Source: Streptomyces griseus subsp. griseus
GTDB lineage: Bacteria; Actinomycetota; Actinomycetes; Streptomycetales; Streptomycetaceae
Assembly: GCF_000720255.1 (NCBI RefSeq)
Contig: NZ_JOJE01000034.1
Span: 12,026 to 76,025, forward strand
Direction: 5' to 3'
Length of the DNA stretch: 64,000 nucleotides
In this document: positions 49,735 through 59,325 of the stretch, piece after piece
Numbering within the stretch: the stretch's first letter is position 1
Layout: each line of letters opens with the position of its first letter
Notes under the pieces: model-generated
Databases searched by the model: none
What the model was told of the DNA's origin: nothing
Seen by the model: only the letters and a program-made list of their open reading frames with translations
Program-made: the position numbers and the translations under genes

Positions 49735-51102
49735 ATGGCGAAGCGCAAGGCGAACGAGGCGGGATCGTCGACCGGGCACCGCGCCGATGCGCTGCGCGCG
49801 CTCGGAGTGCTCAAGGCTGCGACGGCGGACCAGATCCAGCGCCTGTCCTCACCGCACCTGACGTACCGGCACACCCTCAAGGACACGGCGGCCAAGCGGA
49901 AGGAGGCGCGCACCGCCTCCCACCGCGGCGCGCTCAACGATCTGCGACGGCACGGCCTGTCCGTCGACGGAGGCCGCACCCGAGGCGGGGAGGAGGTGCG
50001 CCTGCTCACCAAGGACGGGCTGGCCGCCGCCGGCCTCGAGTTGGACCGAGGGCCGGAGGAGATGGGCGGCATGCCCAAGAGCGCGGGCCGCTCGGGAGCC
50101 TCGCACGCGATGACGGTCAACGAGACGGTCATCGCGATGATCCGCCCGAAGCCCGACCTGGATCTGGTGGCCGGTGAGCCAGCCGAAGCCATCGCGGCCG
50201 CCCAGGCCTGGGTCGACGCCCCCGACGGGATCGGCAGCATCACCTCCTACGCCACCGAGGTCGCCCTCCCGGCGACCGGCACCTGGAGGAATCCCGGCGT
50301 GGGATGTGCGTGGGCCGACATCGTCCTCACCGCCCCGGAGGCCGGGCTGCCGCTGTTGTTCATCGAGGCCGACAACTGCACCGAGGAAGCCCCGATCATC
50401 GCGGCCAAGTTCGACAAGTACATGCGCCACTTCCACCGGAAGGCGAAGGACACCGACGGCAAGGACAAGCCGATGTGGCGCACCCGCTGGTCCGCCCCCG
50501 CTCCCCAGTGGGGCGACGCGACCCACCCGCCGGTCCTGCTCGTCTTCCACCAAATCGGCAAGCGGACCGCGCGGAAACAGATGGAGCGGGTCGCCGAACT
50601 CACCCGCGAGCACTGGCAGGGCCAGTGGGCCGAAGGCGGCTTCCGCATCTACAACGGGAAGATGCCGATCGTGGCGACCACGCTGGAGCTGCTGCGCGAA
50701 CACGGCCCGGCAGGTCCCGCGTTCCGGCGCTTTGGTCGCGACGTCGACCAGAACCTCTGGGATGCGATCGGCAACCCTCGCCGGGCTGCCGGCCTCGCCC
50801 GCCGGGCCGAAGAGGGGCGGCGCCGTCTCGCCCAGGAAGCCGCCGAACGCGAGGCCAAGCGCCCGGTGTGCGCGGACTGCGGGACCAAGTTCACCGACGA
50901 CCGGTGGAAGGCCAGCAGCGCGGTCGACTGGGGCCGCGGGGACAGCCACCTGCACCTGTGCGACGACTGCAAGGCGCGCGTCCTCGAGGCGGAGCGACAG
51001 GCGGAACAGACCGAACGTGAGCGCCAGGAGCAGGAGCGCCAGGAGGCGGAAGCGGCGCAGGACTCGAAGGCCGGCGGCTGGCTCGGACGCTGGCGCAGCT
51101 GA
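49735..51102 (+). CDS. Replication-relaxation family protein
   Basis: The 455-aa product has an N-terminal winged-helix pattern (RALGVLKAATADQIQRLSS... then ALNDLRRHGLSVDGG...LLTKDGLAAAGL). A nuclease-like middle follows (LPLLFIEADNCTEEAPIIAAKFDKY), then CADCGTKF and CDDCK zinc cysteines and a charged coiled coil. It belongs to the replication-relaxation proteins of actinobacterial plasmids that accompany relaxases. GGAGGG lies upstream of ATG 49735. It ends at a strong terminator. Confidence 0.7.
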   Translation: MAKRKANEAGSSTGHRADALRALGVLKAATADQIQRLSSPHLTYRHTLKDTAAKRKEARTASHRGALNDLRRHGLSVDGGRTRGGEEVRLLTKDGLAAAGLELDRGPEEMGGMPKSAGRSGASHAMTVNETVIAMIRPKPDLDLVAGEPAEAIAAAQAWVDAPDGIGSITSYATEVALPATGTWRNPGVGCAWADIVLTAPEAGLPLLFIEADNCTEEAPIIAAKFDKYMRHFHRKAKDTDGKDKPMWRTRWSAPAPQWGDATHPPVLLVFHQIGKRTARKQMERVAELTREHWQGQWAEGGFRIYNGKMPIVATTLELLREHGPAGPAFRRFGRDVDQNLWDAIGNPRRAAGLARRAEEGRRRLAQEAAEREAKRPVCADCGTKFTDDRWKASSAVDWGRGDSHLHLCDDCKARVLEAERQAEQTERERQEQERQEAEAAQDSKAGGWLGRWRS

Positions 51103-51113
51103 CCCGGTAGTGC

Positions 51114-51147
51114 GGGGGCTTGCCCAGGACCACCTGGGCAAGCCCCC
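51114..51147 (+). terminator. Terminator of the replication-relaxation gene
   Basis: GGGGGCTTGCCCAGG and its exact complement flank ACCA (15-bp stem), 12 bp after the stop codon, followed by GTTG. Confidence 0.85.
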
Positions 51148-51178
51148 GTTGTCGGTGGCGACTGCGAGGCTGGAGAGC

Positions 51179-51451
51179 ATGGACAGCGACGATGAGCAGC
51201 TGCTGCGCGGCCGGATCTACGGAGCCGACCACGACCACCCGGGCCCGAAGCCGGGACGCAGCTACGCCGAACTGGTCGGCGGACCGCTGGACGGACTGCT
51301 GCTCGACATCACCGGCTGGAGGCCGGAGGAGATCAACGACGGTGTCTCCCTCCTCACCGAGCTCGGGCAGTTCGGCCCCGGCGGCCGGGCGCTGTACGAC
51401 CCGCGACCCGGCAACCCGGCCCGCTGGGACTGGGGCGGCGACAGCCCCTGA
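51179..51451 (+). CDS. Small unknown protein
   Basis: The 90-aa product is acidic with GGPLDGLLLDITGW in its middle and no recognised family. GGAG lies 4 nt before ATG 51179. Confidence 0.5.
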   Translation: MDSDDEQLLRGRIYGADHDHPGPKPGRSYAELVGGPLDGLLLDITGWRPEEINDGVSLLTELGQFGPGGRALYDPRPGNPARWDWGGDSP

Positions 51452-51524
51452 CGGCCCGCCACTCGGTCGGGTGAAGACACCGCCGCGGCGGAACCCTCCC
51501 GAGGCGCCGGGCGTAGTGCCGAAC

Positions 51525-51755
51525 ATGGACCTGATCAACGAGGCGCACGTGAGCGAGCCGGGCCTGGTCGTCGTCGACGTGGCGGCCGCCGACGACACCA
51601 CCGCGCTCGCCTTCCAGCAGCTGCTCGCCGGACGTTGGGCGACGGCGACAGCGGAGCGCACGACGCGGGACGCCGGTCAGCCCGGCGTACGGCTGCGCTG
51701 TTACCTGGACTTGAGGCAGCCGGTCGGCTCGGATACGCAGGCGGACATGCCGTAG
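51525..51755 (+). CDS. DUF6207-family small protein
   Basis: The 76-aa product shows the family pattern INEAHVSEPGLVVVDVAAAD, then WATATAERTTRD and GQPGVRLRCYLDLRQ. DUF6207 proteins are frequent in Streptomyces, often in multiple plasmid copies; function unknown. A GTG three codons upstream is an alternative start. Confidence 0.7.
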   Translation: MDLINEAHVSEPGLVVVDVAAADDTTALAFQQLLAGRWATATAERTTRDAGQPGVRLRCYLDLRQPVGSDTQADMP

Positions 51756-51789
51756 GTCGTCGCAGAGGCACAGCGGTGACGATCGCCTG

Positions 51790-52716
51790 TCACGTGGTGC
51801 GGTCCCCGGCCAGCCGTCGCTGTACGGCGCGTTCTACGAACGGTTCCAGGCCGCTCTCGGGGTGCAGGTACACGTAGCGGTCGGCGGCGTGGATCTGCAC
51901 GGCGTTGAGGCGGTCGACGAAGGACCGGGGGACGGTGAGCGTGACGTCCTCGGGGCCCAGGGACAGCAGGTGCTTCGGGCCGATGGGAAGGATGAGGGTC
52001 TGAGCGTCACCGAACGCCATGCCGTATATGGTGCGGCTTTCCTTCACGGACAGGGTCAGGGCCGGGTTGTCGCCGATCAGGAACTGGCCCGTCTCGGGCG
52101 TGATCACCTCCAGCCGCCGCGTCGACGCCAAGTCCCGCATTTTGTGGAAGGTGTCCTCGATGCTGGTGCGGAAGAGCTTGCCGCTCTCGCGGTCGCGCAT
52201 AACCGTGGACCGTTCGATGAGGCGTTCGGCGAAGGCGCCCAGGGCAGCCGGGCCGGACAGATACAGGCCCGTCTCGCGCAGTGCCTCGAGGCGCAGCTGC
52301 TCCGGATACTGGGTGAGCACCTTGGCGAGCAGGCGTGTTCGGGCCCGCTCGACCGAGTCGGTGTGCACGTCGCGGTAGTGGAGCGACCGGACGTAGTGGA
52401 GCACGACCAGGTCGCGCAGCACGTCCACGTGAAGAGGGTCGGCGAACGGAGTGCCGGCGTGCACGGCGGCGAGCGCCGGAGGCACGCGCCTCTCCACGTC
52501 GCCCCACAGTGCCTCAACGGATGGGGAGTCGACGGCGACGAAGTCCTTGACCCAGCCGCATCGGCTGGTGGGCATCCGCTTGTGCACGCGTCCGGGGTTG
52601 TGCAGGTCGAACGGGAGCAGCTGCTGGCTGCCGTCCTTCGGCTCGGGCGCCGTGAACTCTGTGAGCAGGACCTGGGATATGAGGTGCTGCCGCGATGTCT
52701 GCTGTGCTGTTCCCAC
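51790..52716 (-). CDS. DUF4238-domain protein
   Basis: The 308-aa product starts near the typical DUF4238 N-terminus (SRQHLISQVLLTEFTAPEP). It has the family's later blocks: LRDLVVLHYVRSL, LITPETGQFLIGDNPALTL-like and ILPIGPKHLLSL. The fold is thought to be nuclease- or toxin-related in accessory islands, but no activity is established. The start is uncertain: GTG 52716 is used, GTG 52785 would add 23 residues. It diverges from the ABC-3C-type operon. Confidence 0.65.
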   Translation of the reverse strand: MGTAQQTSRQHLISQVLLTEFTAPEPKDGSQQLLPFDLHNPGRVHKRMPTSRCGWVKDFVAVDSPSVEALWGDVERRVPPALAAVHAGTPFADPLHVDVLRDLVVLHYVRSLHYRDVHTDSVERARTRLLAKVLTQYPEQLRLEALRETGLYLSGPAALGAFAERLIERSTVMRDRESGKLFRTSIEDTFHKMRDLASTRRLEVITPETGQFLIGDNPALTLSVKESRTIYGMAFGDAQTLILPIGPKHLLSLGPEDVTLTVPRSFVDRLNAVQIHAADRYVYLHPESGLEPFVERAVQRRLAGDRTT

Positions 52717-52788
52717 ACGCCGGATTCTGCCAAGTGCCCCTCGCCACCCGCTCAGAGTTTCCCGGCTGCCGATCCGCAGGGTCACCGG

Positions 52789-52947
52789 TCAGTGCAGCCG
52801 GACCACGGTGACGACCGAGTGCCGGGTCGTGCCCGCCACGACCTCCACCACCACGTCACCGGCGGCGGGGGTGTAGGTGTCGCCGGCCTTCGTGGACGCC
52901 CGCCCGGCCTGGGGGATTAGGTGCGGGCCGACGGTCGACGCCGACAT
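52789..52947 (-). CDS. Possible 52-aa protein or gene fragment
   Basis: An open frame from ATG 52947 encodes a compact Val/Thr-rich product (TYTPAAGDVVVEVVAGTT) that reads like a beta-rich domain. No ribosome-binding site is seen. It may be the truncated end of a larger gene. Confidence 0.25.
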   Translation of the reverse strand: MSASTVGPHLIPQAGRASTKAGDTYTPAAGDVVVEVVAGTTRHSVVTVVRLH

Positions 52948-53086
52948 GGGCTAGTCGAGGACCAAGCGCGGTGTCCCGTTGTGAGTAGACGCACTCGTCC
53001 AGGGACGGGTGTTCAAGTGGTTACGCACAGCTGTCGTCATGTGCTAGTTGTGGGATCTTGGTTGTCAGCACGGGGGAGGAAGTCGG

Positions 53087-53773
53087 GTGGCGGAGTCCGG
53101 AGTGCGGCGGGCGTCGCGCGCACAGGACGCGGTGCGGCTGCTCTTCCTGTTGGATCACTGCGGCGCGCCGCACGGTGATGACCAGGCCGGGCAGGAGCCG
53201 CAGGGAGCGGTTGCGGTGATCCGGGGGCAGAAGCGGCTGCAGGCGTTGGATTTTTGGCTGCGGAATCCCGATTACCTGGCTGATGAGTTGCTCAACCAGG
53301 TCGAGGCAGGCAACGTCGACGACACTGCGGGGGCGCTAGAGCGAGCTGGTGCTCTTCTGGAGGGGGATGAACCAGAGATCTCCCGCTATCCGATGCTGCG
53401 CTGGCGGTTCGGCGCCTGGGAGGCACTGGACGATGCCTTGGGCCTTTTGTACGCGCACGGCCTGATTGACATCGTGGCGGTGGGGGAGCCACCGGTGAAG
53501 GTGGACCGGTGGGACTACTACCTGCTGCCCGCTGGCCGGGACCTAGCGGGGGAACTGCGGACTACTGCCTCGGACCTGGCCTGGTACGACGAACGCGCGG
53601 CGATCGTGCTGGCGGTGGCGGGGCAGAGCAGCGGCAGCCAGCTGAAGGCCCTGCAGTACGCGCAGGCGGAGTACGAGCGCACGGTGTGGAAGGCCAGCAT
53701 CAGCGGTATCACCGACCGCGTGCGGCAGCGGCTTGCGCAGATCACGGAGCAGAGGGCGGGAGCAAGCCGATGA
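53087..53773 (+). CDS. ABC-3C-type middle component
   Basis: The 228-aa product contains RLQALDFWLRNPDYLADELL, the LDF-x-R-P-x-YL signature common to middle components of ABC-three-component and Lamassu-like systems. A winged-helix-like part with YYLLPAGRDLA follows, and the end is a helical stretch. GGAGG lies about 8 nt before GTG 53087. Its last codons overlap the start of the SMC-like gene. In such systems the middle component couples the ATPase to the effector. Confidence 0.65.
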   Translation: MAESGVRRASRAQDAVRLLFLLDHCGAPHGDDQAGQEPQGAVAVIRGQKRLQALDFWLRNPDYLADELLNQVEAGNVDDTAGALERAGALLEGDEPEISRYPMLRWRFGAWEALDDALGLLYAHGLIDIVAVGEPPVKVDRWDYYLLPAGRDLAGELRTTASDLAWYDERAAIVLAVAGQSSGSQLKALQYAQAEYERTVWKASISGITDRVRQRLAQITEQRAGASR

Positions 53774-55725
53774 GCGACTTTGTGGAGACGGTAGCCCGCC
53801 GGGCAGGTATCGAGGCAGGGCTGGCAGGAGAGATCCTGGCCCGGCACGGAGTGCGCGAGAGCGGCATCCTGCCCCGTCCGCGTCAACTGCTAGTTAAACG
53901 CCTGGCCTTCACCGGTGAAAAGAGCGGCAAGTCCACCGGCACGGTGGACTTCTCCTGGGACCTGGGACCCGGCCTGTGGGGCGTGACGGCGGACAACCTG
54001 CGAGGCAAGAGCAGCATTCTGGAGATCATCTGGTGGTGCCTGCGCGGCTCGGACGCTCTACAGGCCGACGTGCGCCACTGGATCCACCACGTACGCCTGG
54101 ACGCCCAGATCGATAACGAACCGTTCACGGTAGGCGTCGACACCACCGGCAGCCAGCTCACCGGCACCCTGACCGTGGGCATCCAGGAGCACGCCACGCA
54201 GTTCGCGGGCGAGGCCGAATTCGCCTCCGTGATGGACGCGTTCATGATGGACAGGCTCGGCTTGGAGTTCCTGCGCGGCTGGCGCAAGGACGCCACTGCG
54301 GACACGACGGACCAGGCCACGACAGGCAGCGCCGACGGCCAGGTGGTGGTCACATCCTGGCCGGCCTTCAGCCACGCTCTTCTGTGCCGCAACCGCGAGA
54401 GCGACGCCCTGCTGGGGCAGACCGCTGGCGGCGGCACGATGGTGAGCCTTCTGCAGATGTTCGTCGGTCTGCCCTGGACGGCCACCCGCCGCGACGCCAA
54501 TGCAGCCCTGGGGCTGGTGCAGCAGTCCTTGCGAGGACAGCGTCGGCGCGCGCAGCAGGACCTGGCAGCCCGCAGCGCCTCTGTGCAAGAACTCCGAGAC
54601 CAGCTGGCTCAAGCCCGGCAGGCGGCAGCGCAGGCCGAAGCTGGCCCCACCATTCAAGAGGCGGCCGAGGCCGTGGAGCGGGCCGGTGCCCGACTGGCCG
54701 AACTGACCACCCAGCACGCCCACGCGGTGCAGCAGATGCACCAAAGTCAGCAAGCCGAGCAGGAACTCCACGAAACGTTGGTCCTTGATCAGAGCCGACT
54801 GCGGGACCTGCGTGAGACCGCGGCTGCCCAGCGTTTCTTCGGGGCTCTGAAACCCACCTGCTGCCCGCGCTGCTCCACCGCACTGGACCAGCTGCCCCAC
54901 GCGGACCTCGACGAGGCACATTGCCGCATCTGCGGCTCCGCCCCCACAGAAGTCCCCGTCGATCCGTCGGCAGCCGACGAACTCGCCGCCTCCATCCAGA
55001 CCCTCAAAGAGGCCCACACCGCAGCGAAGAAATCAGCCCGACAGGCCGCCCAAGCCGTCACCGCATCCGAGGCCGGCCTGGCCCAGGCCCGCACTGATCT
55101 CGCCGCAGCCCAGACAGCCATGCCCAGCGAGTCTTCTCTGCGCGCCCATCTTGAGGTCGCCCGTGTCGAGGGTGCCCTCGCAGAGCGCCAAGCCGCCGAA
55201 CGCCGCGCCGAGCAGCCTGATCGGAAGTCACCGGAAGAAAGCGTCCTGGAGGCAGCTGCCAAGGAAGCCGACAAACGCGCGAAGAAGGCCTCAGACCAGC
55301 TCTTGGGCACCCTGAGTGCGGAGATCTGCCAACTGGCGATCCGGCTGGGGATGAAAGAGCTCCAAGCCGTCAAACTACTGGGCAACGGCACGCTTCAGAT
55401 CGCCAAGGGCGACAGCAAGACCACCTTCACCGCCGTCACCCCCGGTGAGCATGTACGGCTACGCATCGCCACTCTCCTCGCCCTCCTGCGCGTCGGCAAG
55501 GAAACCGGCGTCGGCCGCCACCCGGGACTGCTCTTGCTCGACTCCGCCGGCGCACAGGAAACCATCGACGTCGACCTGGCCGAAGTCCTCAGCCAGCTCA
55601 AGGACATCTGCGAGGAGACCTCCGGCCTCCAAGTCATCACCGCCACCGCCAAACGCGACCTGGCCACCACGGTCATCCCCGCCGACCGACTGAAAGCCGC
55701 AGGCCCGGGTGAGCCCGTGTGGTGA
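53770..55725 (+). CDS. SMC/Rad50-like ATPase with zinc hook
   Basis: The 651-aa product starts with a P-loop GVTADNLRGKSS (residues 71-82) in the Rad50-type context. Two coiled-coil arms (about 255-360 and 395-515) surround a zinc hook CCPRC (364-368)...CRIC (385-388). It ends with the ATPase second half: a signature-like TPGEHVRLRIATLLALL and Walker B LLLLDSAG (587-594). This is the architecture of LmuB- and Rad50-like defence ATPases that sense DNA ends or structures. It overlaps the middle component by ATGA and is followed after 62 bp by the nuclease gene. Confidence 0.85.
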   Translation: MSDFVETVARRAGIEAGLAGEILARHGVRESGILPRPRQLLVKRLAFTGEKSGKSTGTVDFSWDLGPGLWGVTADNLRGKSSILEIIWWCLRGSDALQADVRHWIHHVRLDAQIDNEPFTVGVDTTGSQLTGTLTVGIQEHATQFAGEAEFASVMDAFMMDRLGLEFLRGWRKDATADTTDQATTGSADGQVVVTSWPAFSHALLCRNRESDALLGQTAGGGTMVSLLQMFVGLPWTATRRDANAALGLVQQSLRGQRRRAQQDLAARSASVQELRDQLAQARQAAAQAEAGPTIQEAAEAVERAGARLAELTTQHAHAVQQMHQSQQAEQELHETLVLDQSRLRDLRETAAAQRFFGALKPTCCPRCSTALDQLPHADLDEAHCRICGSAPTEVPVDPSAADELAASIQTLKEAHTAAKKSARQAAQAVTASEAGLAQARTDLAAAQTAMPSESSLRAHLEVARVEGALAERQAAERRAEQPDRKSPEESVLEAAAKEADKRAKKASDQLLGTLSAEICQLAIRLGMKELQAVKLLGNGTLQIAKGDSKTTFTAVTPGEHVRLRIATLLALLRVGKETGVGRHPGLLLLDSAGAQETIDVDLAEVLSQLKDICEETSGLQVITATAKRDLATTVIPADRLKAAGPGEPVW

Positions 55726-55787
55726 CCGGCCCGTTAAGGTGACCGACCGTCCTTCGCCGCCTGTCCCATCGAGAAAGGCCACCCGCC

Positions 55788-57755
55788 GTGACCCCACTCG
55801 AGACGCTCCTCGCCCAGGACGGCGATTCACCCACCCTCACCGACCTTGGCGGTGAGGACACCTTTTGGCAGCAGGCCGACACCCTGGCCGCCTCCCCGCT
55901 GTGGTTCCGCGCCGCCGAAACCCTCCTTGCCGAATGGGACACCCTCCACCACCCCGACAAGGCCGCCGACTTCATCACCCGCGCTCTCACCACAGCCACC
56001 AGCCCCGCGGCTGCTGACGACCTCCTCGACCAGCTCGTCGAACACCCCGGCTACCTCCAGCGCGCGAGCTCCCAGCTCAACACCCTCGCCCTCGAACGCA
56101 GCCGCCACCACACCACCCCCATGGAAGCCGAACTCGCCGGCCTCTTCCTCGAAGCCGCTCTCCGCCTCGCCCTGCCGGGAACCACGCGCCGCTACGGACT
56201 CCTCGACCGCCTCGTCGACCCCGGCGCCACCAGGGCCCCTGCCGCCTACGCCCGCCGCGTCGTCCGCGCCCTGGGCACCGCCTACGAACACTGGCGGGAC
56301 AGCGACCTGCTCGCCGCGCTGCAGCACTTCACCCAGACCGCGGTCCACGGCGACGCCGCCTACGAGCTCGCCATGTGCCACCTTGCCGACGCCGCCAACG
56401 CCCCCGACCGCCCCACCCTCCTTGCGGCATTCACCACGGCCCGCAGCTTCCTTCAACAGGCCATCGACGCCGACGAAGACCGTCCCGACGCCGCCGCCTA
56501 CCTTGCCGCGCTCGACGCTGTCCTTGCCTTCGACACCGGCGACACCACTACCCTCACCACAGCCACCTGCCAGCTGCGCCGCTCACTGACCGAGCACGCC
56601 ATGTGGCTGACCGGCACTCGCACCCACTGGCGCGCCGGCCGCTACGACACCGAAGCGGCCTGGTACACCCTCAGCCTCGACCTCGAACACGCTGACGCTC
56701 ACCTCGACCAGCGGCTGACCATATGGCCCAACCAGACCATCCAGCACATCCTTGCCACCTATACCGCACATCGCAGCGTCCGCCTCCAGCCAGCCGACGC
56801 CGCCCCCGGCCTGCAAGTCCTGGTCGCCCCGCGCATCGAAGACGCCTTCGCCAACCGCCAAGGCTTGCTGCTGCACCTACGCGGCTTGGTCGCCGACGCT
56901 CCCGACGACTGGGACGCCAATGCCGCCCACCAACTTCTCCAAGCCATTGACGACCGCCTACAAGCCGACGCCCCCCAGGCGCAGTCAGAAGGCCCGGGAA
57001 AAGCCGCGGCGGCGGCCTCCTACCCGGAACTGGCCGCCGAACTCGGTAGCCAGCTCCTCGCCAGCCTGCCCGCACACATGCTCACCAGCCTCCAGGCTGG
57101 CCACGCAGACTGGGAAGCCACCCTGATCAGCAGGCTGCCGATCGCCCAGCAGCACATTTACAACGACATCATCGCCGTATTGAAGGGCTGCGACGATTTC
57201 CAGCACCCCACCGTCCGGCAGTATTTCGCCCACCTGATCGTCCAGACCATCCGCTTCCTGCACAGCAGGACCAATCGCGCCCGAGCCCACCACACACCTC
57301 GCTTCGCCTACCTCTTCGCCCCCAAGCCTGGCGAAAAGCTTCCCCTGGAGGAGACAGTCCAGGAGGACCTCCACGACTACCTCTACGGCAACCTGGAGGA
57401 CGTCGACATCGAAGTCACCGACCGCAGCGGAGGCCGCGCCGATATCGAAGTCCGTTTCCCCGGCTTCTCTACCGTCATCGAATGCAAGCGCACAAAGGGC
57501 AAAACAACGCGCAAGGGGCTACGGCGCTACCTCGGCCAAACGGTCGCCTACCAGGCCGGCGGCATCACCTTGGGCATGCTGGTCGTCCTCGACCTGACAC
57601 CCAAACCGAGCTGGATCCCCAACATCCGCGACGACATGTGGGCAGAGCACATCCCCTCACCCGTCCCAGAACAACGAGACCGATGGGCCGTCGTCGTCCG
57701 TGTCCCCGGAAACCGGACCTCTCCGTACGACATGACTACGCCAGCCATGCCCTAG
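55788..57755 (+). CDS. Large helical protein with C-terminal PD-(D/E)XK nuclease
   Basis: The 655-aa product has about 500 residues of Ala/Leu-rich helical repeats. It ends in a restriction-type nuclease domain: RADIEVRF with D552, then VIECKR with E565 and K567 (D-x12-E-x-K), followed by a helix with a conserved Gln region (YLGQTVAYQAGG). It would be the effector of the three-gene operon and cut DNA when released by the ATPase complex. GAGAAAGG lies upstream of GTG 55788. The long repeat region is not typical of known Lamassu effectors. Confidence 0.7.
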   Translation: MTPLETLLAQDGDSPTLTDLGGEDTFWQQADTLAASPLWFRAAETLLAEWDTLHHPDKAADFITRALTTATSPAAADDLLDQLVEHPGYLQRASSQLNTLALERSRHHTTPMEAELAGLFLEAALRLALPGTTRRYGLLDRLVDPGATRAPAAYARRVVRALGTAYEHWRDSDLLAALQHFTQTAVHGDAAYELAMCHLADAANAPDRPTLLAAFTTARSFLQQAIDADEDRPDAAAYLAALDAVLAFDTGDTTTLTTATCQLRRSLTEHAMWLTGTRTHWRAGRYDTEAAWYTLSLDLEHADAHLDQRLTIWPNQTIQHILATYTAHRSVRLQPADAAPGLQVLVAPRIEDAFANRQGLLLHLRGLVADAPDDWDANAAHQLLQAIDDRLQADAPQAQSEGPGKAAAAASYPELAAELGSQLLASLPAHMLTSLQAGHADWEATLISRLPIAQQHIYNDIIAVLKGCDDFQHPTVRQYFAHLIVQTIRFLHSRTNRARAHHTPRFAYLFAPKPGEKLPLEETVQEDLHDYLYGNLEDVDIEVTDRSGGRADIEVRFPGFSTVIECKRTKGKTTRKGLRRYLGQTVAYQAGGITLGMLVVLDLTPKPSWIPNIRDDMWAEHIPSPVPEQRDRWAVVVRVPGNRTSPYDMTTPAMP

Positions 57756-57901
57756 AGGAGATCGTCGCGTCCTGGACGCCACGAAGCAGTCCGCCCATGA
57801 GGGGCTGTAGTTGGCTACGCCGTGATCCCTTGCCAAAAAGCGCTGCCGGTGTGTCGGTTGGCCTGCGACCATCGGGCAAGAGTTCAACCAGGCGAGGAAC
57901 G

Positions 57902-58738
57902 ATGGCTAACTTCCAATTCGGTATGAACGACTACAGCGTCGACGTCCAGGCGCAGCACAACGTGACCTTCACCCAGGGCTGGGACGTACACCGTCTCGCC
58001 CTGACCTTCGACGTGACCGCCCGCGGCAACTACACCGTGGACGCGCCCTTCCTTGCCTCCGGCGACCTCTGGGTACACGAGATGCCGAACCCCGCCAGCT
58101 ACATCGGCAGCGTCCACGCCCCGAGGGGCCCCGTGGGGCTGAAGCCATTCAAGATGCAGCTCACGCTGGAGACGACCGTGACGGACCGGCAGCTTCGCGG
58201 CCTGGAGAAGCTGCGCGCGGGTGCCGACCTGGTCCTGCGCGCCCAACTCAGCTTGACTGCCCTGGCAGAGACGAAGCACTGGCCCGTCGCCCAGGACCAG
58301 GAGATCATCCGTATCCCGCACGCGACGTGGAGCAACGCCCTCACCCAGCTCGATGCCGGCGCGTTCGTCGACGTGCTCATCCCGGTCACCACCGTGGAGG
58401 CCCGGGCCACCGGCGCACGACGGATCCGCGAAGCGAAGAGAGCGGTCCGCGACGGCCGGTACGAGTACGCCGTGACCCTCGCCCGCGCAGCCCTCGATCC
58501 CGTACGGGAGGCCTGCAACACCCAAAAGGTCCACGACCAGGCGGCGAAGAAGAAGGCTGCGGAGCGGGACCAGGAGGAGCGCTGGGCGGTACTCATCCAG
58601 AGCGCCTTCGCCTTGTTCAGCGGTGCCCCGCACGACGACTCGGGCACGACCGAGAACTTCGTCTGGACCCGCGCCGACGCCGTTGCGGCAGTCGCCACCG
58701 CCGCTGGCCTGCTTGCCCGGCTTGAGGATCGCCCGTAG
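57902..58738 (+). CDS. Unknown protein next to the defence operon
   Basis: The 278-aa product has a beta-rich N-terminal 170 residues (YSVDVQAQHNVTFTQGWDVH, HRLALTFDVTARGNYTV) and a helical C-terminal part (ARRIREAKRAVRDGRYEYAV) resembling TPR pairs. GAGGAAC lies before ATG 57902. It is 146 bp downstream of the nuclease gene on the same strand and may belong to the same island. No family was recognised. Confidence 0.55.
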   Translation: MANFQFGMNDYSVDVQAQHNVTFTQGWDVHRLALTFDVTARGNYTVDAPFLASGDLWVHEMPNPASYIGSVHAPRGPVGLKPFKMQLTLETTVTDRQLRGLEKLRAGADLVLRAQLSLTALAETKHWPVAQDQEIIRIPHATWSNALTQLDAGAFVDVLIPVTTVEARATGARRIREAKRAVRDGRYEYAVTLARAALDPVREACNTQKVHDQAAKKKAAERDQEERWAVLIQSAFALFSGAPHDDSGTTENFVWTRADAVAAVATAAGLLARLEDRP

Positions 58739-58794
58739 CGGGCCGACGGCCATGCAGGCTGCCGCCGGCCACGGCTCGGGTCGTCTGGCCGCTG

Positions 58795-58980
58795 TCAGCG
58801 CGACTGGATCCAGAGGCCGCCGTACGCGACGATGGCGCCGCCGACCGCGGTTGCGACCCCTCGGAGCAGATGCAGGCCGGCCTCATTGCGGAGCCGCCGG
58901 GCGCGCTTGGCCCACCTGGTCCTCGAGGACGGGAGGGGTTCCGGGTCCGGGCTGTTGCCCGTACGCTCGGGCTTGGACAT
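58795..58980 (-). CDS. Small basic protein with C-terminal membrane helix
   Basis: The 61-aa product has a charged start and one hydrophobic segment at the end (LLRGVATAVGGAIVAYGGLW) finishing in a basic tail. GAAGGAG lies 5 nt before ATG 58980. It shares its layout with the 66-aa protein at 1589-1789. Confidence 0.55.
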   Translation of the reverse strand: MSKPERTGNSPDPEPLPSSRTRWAKRARRLRNEAGLHLLRGVATAVGGAIVAYGGLWIQSR

Positions 58981-59325
58981 GAGCTTCTCCTTCGTCGGGG
59001 ATGTTCGGTCTTCTGCAGACGGCTCCCTGCCCACCAGGGGGCCGTCGCCGTTTCCGGCGACAGCCGTGCCGTTGTCCACCCATTGAGATTTTTGACGTCT
59101 CGTGGTGTGGACGAGGACCAACAAAAGCACCTCGAAACCCGCTCTGACCAGCGAAAACAGTGGATTGTCGAAAGAAGTCCATCTGTGTCAACGAGACGCC
59201 AATGCGGTTCTACTTGGGTCTTTGTGACCTCAACACGAGTAATCCCGGGGTCACCTGGGGTGTCATGCCGAGCATTCGTGAGCAATCGCGTGTCGAACTG
59301 AGTTGATGCGTGCGAGAGTTGATGG

